This document shows positions 42,731-50,959 of a stretch of DNA of 64,000 nucleotides, one piece after another. Location of the stretch: assembly GCA_020403245.1 (NCBI GenBank), contig JADBYA010000023.1:1-64000 (forward strand). The letters run 5' to 3'. The position numbers and the translations under genes were made by a program. How positions within the stretch are numbered: position 1 is the first letter of the stretch; each line of letters begins with the position of its first letter. Source of the DNA: Flavobacterium sp. GTDB taxonomy: Bacteria > Bacteroidota > Bacteroidia > Flavobacteriales > Flavobacteriaceae. The notes under the pieces are model-generated. The model did no database searches, was not told where the DNA came from, and saw nothing but the letters and a program-made list of their open reading frames with translations.

Positions 42731-43145
42731 TTGAATAAGATTTTAAAATTTATTTTTCCTAAACTTTTTCTTTCCGAGGAAGAAAAAAATGAAATCATAA
42801 AAGATTTAAGAGTAAATACAAACTTCATGACTAAAGAACAAATGTTGAGAAAAGACAGTTCTTTGAAAAAAGAGGTAGAATTTAAGCTTGAAAAAGATGA
42901 AGTTAAATCGATTTTAATCCCTGATTTTGGCAATCATACTGGGTTTAAAATAACTAAATGGTATTTCAAAAATGGAAGTAATGTAAAGGCAGGAGATATC
43001 ATTTGCAACATAGAAAATAAAAAATTAACAATGGAATTGGAGTCCATCTATGATGGAAAAATAATATCAATAAACCAAACCAAAGAAGAGTTAGCTAAAG
43101 GCGTGGAAATTTGTAAGGTTGAAGGAATTTAATACTAGCTACAAC
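42688..43145 (+). mobile_element. Gene cassette carrying a lipoyl-like domain protein
   Basis: Start GTTGTAGCTA (42688-42697) and end TAGCTACAAC (43136-43145) are perfect 10-bp inverted complements enclosing one gene. Confidence 0.65.
42731..43132 (+). CDS. Biotin/lipoyl-like domain protein
   Basis: 133 residues if the TTG at 42731 is used; the first ATG (42827) would still keep the domain. Residues about 60-133 form a biotinyl/lipoyl-like fold: WYFKNGSNVKAGDIICNIEN, then KKLTMELES, where the second lysine aligns with the modified lysine of ETDKATMEIES in lipoyl domains, and YDGKIISI with GVEICKVEG at the end. There is no attached enzyme domain, so it may be a stand-alone carrier or a non-modified structural relative. 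Unusual cassette cargo. Confidence 0.65.
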   Translation: MNKILKFIFPKLFLSEEEKNEIIKDLRVNTNFMTKEQMLRKDSSLKKEVEFKLEKDEVKSILIPDFGNHTGFKITKWYFKNGSNVKAGDIICNIENKKLTMELESIYDGKIISINQTKEELAKGVEICKVEGI

Positions 43146-43231
43146 AGCCGTTCCTATGTAAAACATCATAAAGTTATTCACAACTTTTGAGAAGGTTAAT
43201 TTTGGTTTTTTTATTCAACTATACAACAAAA

Positions 43232-43258
43232 AAAATACCCCACAATCGTGGGGCATTA
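43232..43258 (-). terminator. Terminator downstream of sucD
   Basis: The hairpin CCCCAC-AAT-CGTGGGG (43238-43253) is followed on the minus strand by TATTTTTTTT, 25 bases after the sucD stop codon. Confidence 0.85.
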
Positions 43259-43278
43259 GTATTTATAAAAAGTGAGAG

Positions 43279-44151
43279 TTACCCCATCACCTCTTTCACT
43301 TTTTTACCAATTTCAGCAGGAGAATCCACAACGTGAATACCACATTCTCTCATGATGCGTTTCTTAGCTTCGGCTGTATCATCAGATCCACCAACAATGG
43401 CTCCGGCATGACCCATAGTTCTTCCTTTTGGAGCGGTTTCGCCAGCAATGAAACCTACAACTGGTTTGCGGTTACCATCAGCTTTAATCCATTTGGCAGC
43501 ATCGGCTTCTAATTGACCACCAATTTCACCAATCATTACGATACATTTCGTTTCTGGATCGTTCATTAACAATTCAACCGCTTCTTTAGTGGTTGTTCCA
43601 ATAATTGGGTCACCACCAATTCCAATAGCGGTAGTAATTCCTAATCCTTGTTTTACCACTTGATCAGCTGCTTCATAAGTCAATGTCCCTGATTTAGAAA
43701 CAATTCCAACAGTTCCTTTTTTGAAAACAAAGCCCGGCATAATACCCACTTTAGCTTCTTCTGGAGTAATAACACCCGGACAGTTTGGACCTATTAAGCG
43801 ACAGTTTTTTCCTTTGATATATTCATATGCTTTAATCATATCCGCTACAGGAATACCTTCTGTAATACAAATAATAACTTTTATTCCAGCTTCGGCAGCT
43901 TCCATAATGGCATCGGCTGCAAAAGCGGGTGGAACAAAAATAATAGTAGTATCGGCTCCCGCTTGCTCTACAGCATCTTTCACTGTATTGAAAACTGGAC
44001 GATCTAAATGGGTTGTTCCGCCTTTACCCGGTGTAACGCCACCAACAACATTGGTACCATATTCAATCATTTGTGTAGCATGAAAAGTTCCTTCGCTACC
44101 TGTAAATCCTTGAACAATTATTTTTGAATTTTTATTAACTAAAACGCTCAT
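43279..44151 (-). CDS. Succinyl-CoA synthetase alpha subunit
   Basis: 290 residues, the usual family length. It forms a phosphohistidine intermediate during succinyl-CoA to succinate conversion in the citric acid cycle. The CoA-binding Rossmann domain carries [10 protein letters not shown] and [21 protein letters not shown] and the phosphohistidine segment [13 protein letters not shown] complete the signature. The beta subunit gene is not adjacent. It is the last gene of the minus-strand run starting with lpxD. Confidence 0.96.
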   Translation of the reverse strand: MSVLVNKNSKIIVQGFTGSEGTFHATQMIEYGTNVVGGVTPGKGGTTHLDRPVFNTVKDAVEQAGADTTIIFVPPAFAADAIMEAAEAGIKVIICITEGIPVADMIKAYEYIKGKNCRLIGPNCPGVITPEEAKVGIMPGFVFKKGTVGIVSKSGTLTYEAADQVVKQGLGITTAIGIGGDPIIGTTTKEAVELLMNDPETKCIVMIGEIGGQLEADAAKWIKADGNRKPVVGFIAGETAPKGRTMGHAGAIVGGSDDTAEAKKRIMRECGIHVVDSPAEIGKKVKEVMG

Positions 44152-44234
44152 GTTTGTTTGTATTTATTTTTGTGTTGCAAAAGTATGAAATAGTGTTCAG
44201 TGTTCAGTAGTTAGTGTTCAGTTTTTTATTGAAA

Positions 44235-44594
44235 TTATAACTGACTCATTTGAAAACCGCGATATAATTTATGGTCTTTCAATTCCCAAATCACCATAAA
44301 GTGGGCCAACAACATTTCTTCTCTTGGATTTTCAATTGTTTTTATATAATGCGCATAACGAACAGAAACCATATTTCCTTTAACTAAAATATGACTTATT
44401 CTGGCTTTGGAGCGAATATATGCTTTGCTCAATTCTTTACTTAAATCAATAATTTGATTGTACTTTAATTTATGATATCCTTTACTACTATGCCATTCTA
44501 ATACAACATCTGGATGTAAAAAGGCACTAACTTTTTCTGAATCTAAAAGCACATCTGATTTGTAAAAATTTTGAACGATTTCTTTAGCGCTCAT
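44235..44594 (-). CDS. NTF2-like (SnoaL-fold) protein
   Basis: 119 residues with the cone-shaped NTF2-like pattern: an N-terminal helix (IVQNFYKSDVLLDSEKVSAF), LHPDVVLEWHSSKGYHKL, and strands around MVSVRYAHYIKT and AHFMVIWELKDHKLYRGFQM. No catalytic set is recognisable. The gene overlaps the LpxD-like gene by 11 bases, so it is co-translated with lipid A genes, but its role is unknown. Confidence 0.75.
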   Translation of the reverse strand: MSAKEIVQNFYKSDVLLDSEKVSAFLHPDVVLEWHSSKGYHKLKYNQIIDLSKELSKAYIRSKARISHILVKGNMVSVRYAHYIKTIENPREEMLLAHFMVIWELKDHKLYRGFQMSQL

Positions 44595-45525
44595 ATTTAT
44601 TTTGTTTATTTAAAATTTCTGGTATTTTTTTGATATAGGCAAACTGTTTCATTTTTTCTCTAGCTTCATCAATGGGCGTACCCGAATACGTTTTTCCACC
44701 TTCAATTGATTTACTTACTCCAGTTTGTCCCAAAACAACTGCTTTGGCACCAATAGTTATGCCACTGGTTGTGCCAACTTGACCCCAAAGTGTAACTTCA
44801 TCTTCAATGATTACACAACCCGCAATTCCGGTTTGTGCAGCAATTAAACATTTTTTGCCTATGACAGTATCATGTCCAACATGAACTTGATTATCAATTT
44901 TAGTTCCGGCACCAATGGTTGTATCGCCTGTAACACCTTTGTCAATGGTACAAGCTGCACCTATTCCTACGTTGTCTTCTATTATTACTCTTCCACCTGA
45001 TAGTAATTGATCAAAACCTTCGGCACGTTTTTTATAATAAAAAGCATCAGCACCAAGTATGGTTCCCGAATGGATTATTACATTGTCGCCAATTACTGTA
45101 TTATCATAAACAATTACATTCGCGTGAAGCAAACAATTTTTACCAATAGTAACGTTGTGGCCAATAAAACAATTGGGTTGAATTACTGAACCCTCACCAA
45201 TTGATGCCGAATTAGAAATGGCAACATTAGAAGCCACAAATGGACGAAAATGTTTGGTTAGTTTATTGAAATCTCGAAATGGATCATCAGAAATCAACAG
45301 CGCTTTTCCTTCGGGACAATCCACTTCTTTATTAATCAAAACTATAGTTGCAGCCGATTGCAATGCTTTGTCATAGTATTTTGGATGGTCCACAAAAACA
45401 ATATCTCCGGGTGTAACCACATGAATTTCGTTCATGCCTTCTACAGGAAAATCATCAGCGCCAACATATTGGCATCCGATGATGGAAGCGATTTCTTTAA
45501 GTGTATGTATTTTGGAGAACTTCAT
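44584..45525 (-). CDS. Second LpxD-like UDP-3-O-acylglucosamine N-acyltransferase
   Basis: 313 residues. The N-terminal LpxD uridine-binding-like domain (GMNEIHVVTPGDIVFVDHPK) is followed by left-handed beta-helix hexapeptide repeats (for example IGKNCLLHANVIVYDNTVIG). The catalytic histidine is expected in QVHVGHDTVIG. A fuller lpxD lies 3 kb upstream in the same run, so this is a paralogue, conserved in this position in Flavobacteriia as far as I recall. Whether it has the same substrate is open. Confidence 0.82.
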   Translation of the reverse strand: MKFSKIHTLKEIASIIGCQYVGADDFPVEGMNEIHVVTPGDIVFVDHPKYYDKALQSAATIVLINKEVDCPEGKALLISDDPFRDFNKLTKHFRPFVASNVAISNSASIGEGSVIQPNCFIGHNVTIGKNCLLHANVIVYDNTVIGDNVIIHSGTILGADAFYYKKRAEGFDQLLSGGRVIIEDNVGIGAACTIDKGVTGDTTIGAGTKIDNQVHVGHDTVIGKKCLIAAQTGIAGCVIIEDEVTLWGQVGTTSGITIGAKAVVLGQTGVSKSIEGGKTYSGTPIDEAREKMKQFAYIKKIPEILNKQNKYER

Positions 45526-45606
45526 AATTTAGTGTTCAGTCCCGAAACTTCGGGACAGTATCTAGTGTTCAGTTTTTTCTGCTAACTGAATACTGTATAC
45601 TGATTA

Positions 45607-46173
45607 CTACTCTTTTACTCTTTCCATATAAGAACCAGTAGCGGTATCAATTTTGATTTTATCGCCTTCATTAATAAACAAAGGAACATTAACCGAAGCT
45701 CCTGTTTCAACTTTTGCTGGCTTTGTGGCATTGGTCGCAGTATTTCCTTTTACGCCAGGTTCTGCATAAGTAACCTCTAGCACAATAGAAGCTGGCATAT
45801 CAACAGAAAGTGGCAAATCAGTTTCGGTATTAATTTGAACCATTACATTGGTTCCTTCTTTTAATAAATCGGGAGCATCTAGGATATTTTTATCCAAAGT
45901 TATTTGTTCATACGACTCGACATTCATAAAATGAAATTGATTGCCTTCGGCGTATAAATATTGAAAATTCTGAGTTTCAACTCGAACGGTATCAATTTTA
46001 TGACCTGCTGAAAATGTATTGTCTAACACCTTTCCATTAGTTAAACTTTTCAATTTGGTTCTTACGAACGCTGGTCCTTTCCCAGGTTTTACGTGAAGGA
46101 ATTCGATTATTTTATAAATATCGTGATTGAATTTAATGCATAATCCGTTTCTAATATCTGATGTAGATGCCAT
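45607..46173 (-). CDS. Translation elongation factor P
   Basis: 188 residues in three beta-barrel domains. EF-P helps ribosomes stalled at consecutive prolines. KPGKGPAFVRTKLK holds the loop that reaches the peptidyl-transferase centre (the lysine at the modification position), TVRVETQNFQYLYAEGNQFH leads into domain II, and GVKGNTATNATKPAKVETG is the signature of domain III. It is set within the lipid A gene run between lpxA and the second lpxD-like gene, separated from lpxA by a tandem repeat. Confidence 0.95.
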   Translation of the reverse strand: MASTSDIRNGLCIKFNHDIYKIIEFLHVKPGKGPAFVRTKLKSLTNGKVLDNTFSAGHKIDTVRVETQNFQYLYAEGNQFHFMNVESYEQITLDKNILDAPDLLKEGTNVMVQINTETDLPLSVDMPASIVLEVTYAEPGVKGNTATNATKPAKVETGASVNVPLFINEGDKIKIDTATGSYMERVKE

Positions 46174-46200
46174 TTTATTTTTGTTTATTATAGTTTAAAA

Positions 46201-46309
46201 TTGTTTAATGTTGTTTAATCTTGTTTAATGTTGTTTAATGTTGTTTAATGTTGTTTAATGTTGTTTAATCTTGTTTAATCTTGTTTAATGTTGTTTAATG
46301 TTGTTTAAA
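46201..46309. repeat. Eleven tandem copies of a 10-bp unit
   Basis: TTGTTTAATG repeated without interruption, with C in place of the final G in three copies. It fills most of the gap between the lpxA stop (46349) and the efp start (46173), which are transcribed right to left. Confidence 0.95.
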
Positions 46310-46348
46310 ACAATAATAAACTCTTAAACTTTAAACAACTTTAAACAT

Positions 46349-47134
46349 TTAATACGACCCCGAGTATCCTTTCATGATTCCTCTTGATGAGTTTCTAATA
46401 AAATCAAGAATTTCATCACGTTCGGGTGAAACAGCCATTTCGCCTTCTATGATTCCCATAGCTTGTGAAGTATTATAATTTTTTTGATACAGAATTCTGT
46501 AAATATCTTGTATTTCTCTAATTTTTTCGGAAGTAAATCCTCTTCTTCTCATTCCGACAGAATTGATACCAACATAAGAAAGCGGTTCTTTCGCAGCTTT
46601 GGTATAAGGTGGCACATCTTTACGCACTAATGATCCTCCAGAAATCATGGCATGATCGCCAATATGAATAAATTGGTGAATAGCCGCTAAACCTCCAATG
46701 ATGGCATAATTTCCAACAATAACATGTCCGGCCAAAGCCACACCATTTACAATGATTGCATTATCTCCAATATGACAATCGTGCGCAATGTGTGCTGTTG
46801 CCATAATCAAACAATTGTTTCCAATCTTAGTTTGACCAGATGCAATAGTACCTCGGTTGATGGTAACACATTCTCTTACAGTTACATTATCACCGATTAC
46901 AGCAAGTGACTCTTCACCTCCAAATTTTAAATCTTGAGGAATAGCAGAAATAACTGCTCCCGGAAAAATGTTACAATTTTTTCCAATACGCGCACCTTCC
47001 ATGATGGTTACATTGGACCCAATCCAGGTTCCGTCACCAATTACAACATTGTTATGTATTGTAGTAAAAGGTTCTATAACGACATTCTTAGCAATTTTTG
47101 CACCAGGATGAACGTATGCTAAAGGTTGATTCAT
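46349..47134 (-). CDS. UDP-N-acetylglucosamine acyltransferase LpxA
   Basis: 261 residues. First step of lipid A synthesis: moves 3-hydroxyacyl from acyl carrier protein to UDP-GlcNAc. Hexapeptide repeats form the left-handed helix (IGDGTWIGSNVTIMEG); the catalytic histidine is in IMATAHIAHDCHIGDN, and the C-terminal helical cap (GMRRRGFTSEKIREIQDIYR) is typical. It follows the lpxC-fabZ fusion, from which it is separated by 112 bases. Confidence 0.96.
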   Translation of the reverse strand: MNQPLAYVHPGAKIAKNVVIEPFTTIHNNVVIGDGTWIGSNVTIMEGARIGKNCNIFPGAVISAIPQDLKFGGEESLAVIGDNVTVRECVTINRGTIASGQTKIGNNCLIMATAHIAHDCHIGDNAIIVNGVALAGHVIVGNYAIIGGLAAIHQFIHIGDHAMISGGSLVRKDVPPYTKAAKEPLSYVGINSVGMRRRGFTSEKIREIQDIYRILYQKNYNTSQAMGIIEGEMAVSPERDEILDFIRNSSRGIMKGYSGSY

Positions 47135-47246
47135 AATTAATTTGTTTTATTCCGCTGCGTTCCATACGATTCGGCTGCGCCTCGGGTTTGGTTTTGTTAA
47201 TTGTTTATTGATTTTGAACGATAAACTGATAACTATTAACTTTTTG

Positions 47247-48635
47247 CTATTGTTTTCTTGCTATTTGTGCCATTAGTTCGGCTTCTGCTACCAACTTTCC
47301 ATTGGCATACGCTTTGGCTAGCATATGACAAATTCCTCTTCTAATTGGTGTAATCAATTCACATTTAAATATTAAAGTGTCGCCTGGAAGTACTTTTTGC
47401 TTGAACTTTACATTATCAATTTTCATAAAAAATGTTAAGTAATTCTCTGGATCAGGAACGGTACTCAAGACTAGTATTCCGCCTGTTTGTGCCATAGCTT
47501 CAACTATAATAACTCCGGGCATCACTGGTGCTTCTGGAAAATGACCTACAAAGAAACTTTCGTTCATGGTTACATTTTTCATACCAACCACATGATTGTC
47601 TGACATTTCAATAATTCGGTCAATAAATAAGAATGGTGGACGATGAGGCAAGATACTCATGATTTTGTGAATATCCATTAATGGTTCTAGATTTAAATCA
47701 TAGACTGGAACCTGATTGCGTTGTTCGATTTTTATCATTTTTGACAATTTTTTTGCAAACTGTGTATTAACAAAATGTCCAGGTTTATTAGCAATAACTT
47801 TCCCTTTAATGCGTGTTCCAACTAGCGCCAAATCACCAATAACGTCTAATAATTTATGACGTGCTGCTTCGTTTGGATAATGTAATGTCAGGTTGTCAAG
47901 TATTCCATTTGGTTTTACCGAAATGGAGTCTTTTCCAAATGCGACTTTAAGGTTTTCTATAGTTTTTGGAGAAATCTCTTTATCTACATATACAATGGCG
48001 TTATTCAAATCACCACCTTTGATTAATCCATTGTCCAATAAGGTTTCCAATTCATGAAGAAAACTAAACGTTCTTGCATCAGCAATTTCAGTTTTAAAAT
48101 CTGCTATGTTTTTTAAAGAAGCATTTTGTGTGCCTAAAACTTTAGTTCCAAAATCAACCATAGTGGTAACTTGATAATCATCGGCTGGCATTAAAATAAT
48201 TTCACTACCTGTTGCTTCATCAGCAAAAGAAATAACTTCTTTCACAACATAATAATACCGTTCAGCTTCTTGATCAACAACACCAGCTTTTTCTAAAGCT
48301 TCAACAAAAAATTTTGAAGAGCCATCCATTATTGGTAATTCAGAGGCATTGAGTTCAATAATTACATTATCAAGATTACAACCAATTAAAGCGGCTAAAA
48401 CATGTTCAGGTGTTTGAATTTTAACACCCAATTTTTCTAGATTTGTTCCTCTTTGTGTATTTACCACATAGTTGGCATCGGCTTCAATTACAGGATTTCC
48501 TTCAAGATCAACTCTTACAAAGGAAAAACCGTTATTGATAGGTGCTGGTTTAAAAGTCATTGTAACTTCATTTCCAGTATGCAATCCAACTCCTATCAAT
48601 GAAATCTCGTTTTGGATGGTTTTTTGTTTAACCAT
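47247..48635 (-). CDS. Bifunctional LpxC deacetylase / FabZ dehydratase
   Basis: 462 residues. Residues 1-310 are LpxC, the zinc-dependent UDP-3-O-acyl-GlcNAc deacetylase (GVGLHTG at the start, the zinc histidines in TPEHVLAAL and HKLLDVIGDLAL). Residues about 320-462 are FabZ (IMSILPHRPPFLFID and the catalytic GHFPEAPVMPGVIIVEAMAQ). The fusion links lipid A and fatty acid synthesis in one polypeptide and is characteristic of Bacteroidota. Confidence 0.96.
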   Translation of the reverse strand: MVKQKTIQNEISLIGVGLHTGNEVTMTFKPAPINNGFSFVRVDLEGNPVIEADANYVVNTQRGTNLEKLGVKIQTPEHVLAALIGCNLDNVIIELNASELPIMDGSSKFFVEALEKAGVVDQEAERYYYVVKEVISFADEATGSEIILMPADDYQVTTMVDFGTKVLGTQNASLKNIADFKTEIADARTFSFLHELETLLDNGLIKGGDLNNAIVYVDKEISPKTIENLKVAFGKDSISVKPNGILDNLTLHYPNEAARHKLLDVIGDLALVGTRIKGKVIANKPGHFVNTQFAKKLSKMIKIEQRNQVPVYDLNLEPLMDIHKIMSILPHRPPFLFIDRIIEMSDNHVVGMKNVTMNESFFVGHFPEAPVMPGVIIVEAMAQTGGILVLSTVPDPENYLTFFMKIDNVKFKQKVLPGDTLIFKCELITPIRRGICHMLAKAYANGKLVAEAELMAQIARKQ

Positions 48636-48653
48636 TATAATCTAAATTTTAAT

Positions 48654-49673
48654 TTATAAATTATTTTTTTTTAAATCTTCCATATCGGAAACAATTTTTG
48701 GTAAATTTCGGAAATGCACATACGCTTTACTAAAGTCTCCATAATTGAAAGCGGGTGAACCTTGTACAGTTTCCCCATCTGCTAAATTTTTTCCTATGCC
48801 TGATTGCGCTTGGATTCGTACGTTATTGCCAATTGTTAAATGACCAGCAATTCCGACTTGTCCGCCAATCATGCAATTATGACCAATTTTAGTAGAACCT
48901 GCTATTCCTGTTTGAGCAGCAATAACTGTATTTTCTCCTATTTCTACATTGTGTGCTATTTGAATATGATTATCCAACTTTACACCATTTCTAATAATAG
49001 TAGAACCTAGTGTAGCCCTGTCAATGGTAGTACATGCACCAACATTTACGTTATCCTCAATTATAACATTCCCTATTTGAGGAATTTTGTTAAAAGTTCC
49101 CTCATCAGTAGGTGCAAAACCAAATCCATCAGAACCAATAATACAACCTGAATGTAAAGTACAATTGTCACCAATTACAGTTTCGGAATATATTTTTACA
49201 CCCGCAAATAAAATAGTATTGTTACCAATAGTAACATTATCGCCAACAAATGAATTAGGGTAAATTTTCACATTGTTACCTAAAACAACATTCTTACCAA
49301 TGTAACTGAAACTTCCTAAATACAAGTTTTCTCCATAAGTGACATTTTCCGAAATAACAGAGGGTTGCTCAATACCTGATTTCATTAACTTTACTTGATT
49401 ATAATATTCAAGGAGTTTTGAAAATGATTGATATGCATCTTCAACTTTAATTAAAGTGGTAGTAATGGCTTGTTCTGGTTCAAAACCTCTATTAACAATG
49501 GTGATTGTAGCTTCTGTAGAATAAATAAAATTTACATATTTAGGATTAGCAAGAAAGGTAAGCGAACCTTTGGTTCCTTCTTCTATTTTGGCCAATTTAA
49601 AAACTTCGGCATCAGGATTGCCTACAACCTCGCCTTCAAGAATTCCCGCTATTTGAGCTGCTGTAAATTTCAT
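48654..49673 (-). CDS. UDP-3-O-(3-hydroxyacyl)glucosamine N-acyltransferase LpxD
   Basis: About 339 residues from ATG 49673 ([14 protein letters not shown]); a GTG six bases earlier adds two residues. N-terminal uridine-binding domain ([18 protein letters not shown]), hexapeptide beta-helix ([20 protein letters not shown]), the active histidine in [14 protein letters not shown], and the C-terminal helix ([17 protein letters not shown]). Third step of lipid A synthesis. It is 18 bases upstream of the lpxC-fabZ fusion in the same direction. Confidence 0.95.
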   Translation of the reverse strand: MKFTAAQIAGILEGEVVGNPDAEVFKLAKIEEGTKGSLTFLANPKYVNFIYSTEATITIVNRGFEPEQAITTTLIKVEDAYQSFSKLLEYYNQVKLMKSGIEQPSVISENVTYGENLYLGSFSYIGKNVVLGNNVKIYPNSFVGDNVTIGNNTILFAGVKIYSETVIGDNCTLHSGCIIGSDGFGFAPTDEGTFNKIPQIGNVIIEDNVNVGACTTIDRATLGSTIIRNGVKLDNHIQIAHNVEIGENTVIAAQTGIAGSTKIGHNCMIGGQVGIAGHLTIGNNVRIQAQSGIGKNLADGETVQGSPAFNYGDFSKAYVHFRNLPKIVSDMEDLKKNNL

Positions 49674-49706
49674 TGCCACAAAAATATAAAAAAACGATTT
49701 TAATAC

Positions 49707-50942
49707 CTATTTTTCTGAAAGGACTTTTGGAAAACAGATGAAATACTTGGTTACAGGTTTAGATAATGCCTTTAAATTCAATTGATCAGAAGCTTCCACT
49801 ACATCTTCAATGGTTCTATCTTTCTTGAAAATCCTTATAGGTTCGGATTCTATACTGTAAGCTTGGTTTTTAATTTTTCCTTTAAAAATAAAATACTTAG
49901 CTTCTTGTAAGCTGATATTATGTTTTTTGGCAAAACGAGTTGACATTTCTTGTAAAACCACTGCAGGAAATTTTTCGCTGTTGAGTTTTATCTTGGACAA
50001 GTCTCTATTGATAATCATTTTGCTCAAACTACTCAAAATAAAATCATCGTGATATTGCCATTCTTTCAAAGAACTAATAATATCAAAATCATCAAGTTGA
50101 GCAAAGGTATCTAAATCATCATTAGAGAAACTATCGAGTGTTACTTTATGCTCCATAAAATACTTTAATGGACGACTGCATTCCATTGAAATCCCTTTTT
50201 GTAATAACTCTTTGGCTCTTTGCAAGGTTTTTGTTAAAGTCAATTCTGCAACCAAACTGGTTTTGTGTAAATACGCTTGCCAATACATTAAACGTCGTGC
50301 CATTAAGAATTTTTCAATCGAGTAAATGGCTTTTTCTTCCATCACCAACACATCATGTTCTACATTCATCATCTGGATTAGCCGGTCTGAATTGATATTT
50401 CCTTCAGCAACGCCCGAATAAAAACTATCACGTTTCAAATAATCCATTCTATCCATATCCAATTGACTGGAAATCAATTGAAGCATGAATTTTCTATGAT
50501 ATTCGCCTTTAAAAACTTGGATTGCCAAACTCAATTGTCCTTCAAATTCTTCATTTAGTTTATCCATAAACAACAATGAAATGGCTTCGTGATTTACTTC
50601 TTCCACTATACTTTGTTCCATAGCATGCGAAAAAGGTCCATGACCAATATCGTGTAAGAGTATGGCAACATACAAAGCATTTTCTTCTTCTTTAGAAATG
50701 GAAACACCTTTAAAACGGAGCACTTCCACCGCTTGCTGCATCATGTGCATAGCACCAAGTGCATGGTGAAAACGGGTATGATGTGCACCAGGATATACCA
50801 AATAGGACAAACCCATTTGAGAAATCCGACGCAATCTTTGAAAATAAGGATGCTGTATTAAATCATATACTAACGAATTGGGAATGGTAATAAAACCATA
50901 AATAGGATCGTTGAATATTTTTAGTTTATTGGTTTGACTCAT
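49707..50942 (-). CDS. HD-domain phosphohydrolase
   Basis: 411 residues. The dGTPase-like HD core shows YLVYPGAHHTRFHHALGAMH and LHDIGHGPFSHAME, with metal-binding histidine and aspartate pairs, followed by LDMDRMDYLKRDSFYSG. This group is broadly distributed and hydrolyses nucleotides or phosphorylated metabolites; the substrate is not readable here. It is placed just before lpxD in the minus-strand run. Confidence 0.88.
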   Translation of the reverse strand: MSQTNKLKIFNDPIYGFITIPNSLVYDLIQHPYFQRLRRISQMGLSYLVYPGAHHTRFHHALGAMHMMQQAVEVLRFKGVSISKEEENALYVAILLHDIGHGPFSHAMEQSIVEEVNHEAISLLFMDKLNEEFEGQLSLAIQVFKGEYHRKFMLQLISSQLDMDRMDYLKRDSFYSGVAEGNINSDRLIQMMNVEHDVLVMEEKAIYSIEKFLMARRLMYWQAYLHKTSLVAELTLTKTLQRAKELLQKGISMECSRPLKYFMEHKVTLDSFSNDDLDTFAQLDDFDIISSLKEWQYHDDFILSSLSKMIINRDLSKIKLNSEKFPAVVLQEMSTRFAKKHNISLQEAKYFIFKGKIKNQAYSIESEPIRIFKKDRTIEDVVEASDQLNLKALSKPVTKYFICFPKVLSEK

Positions 50943-50959
50943 TTAGTAAAGATATAAAT

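Noticed and set aside
43279..44151. Plus-strand ORF of 120 codons inside sucD
   Set aside because: Antisense shadow of a highly conserved gene.
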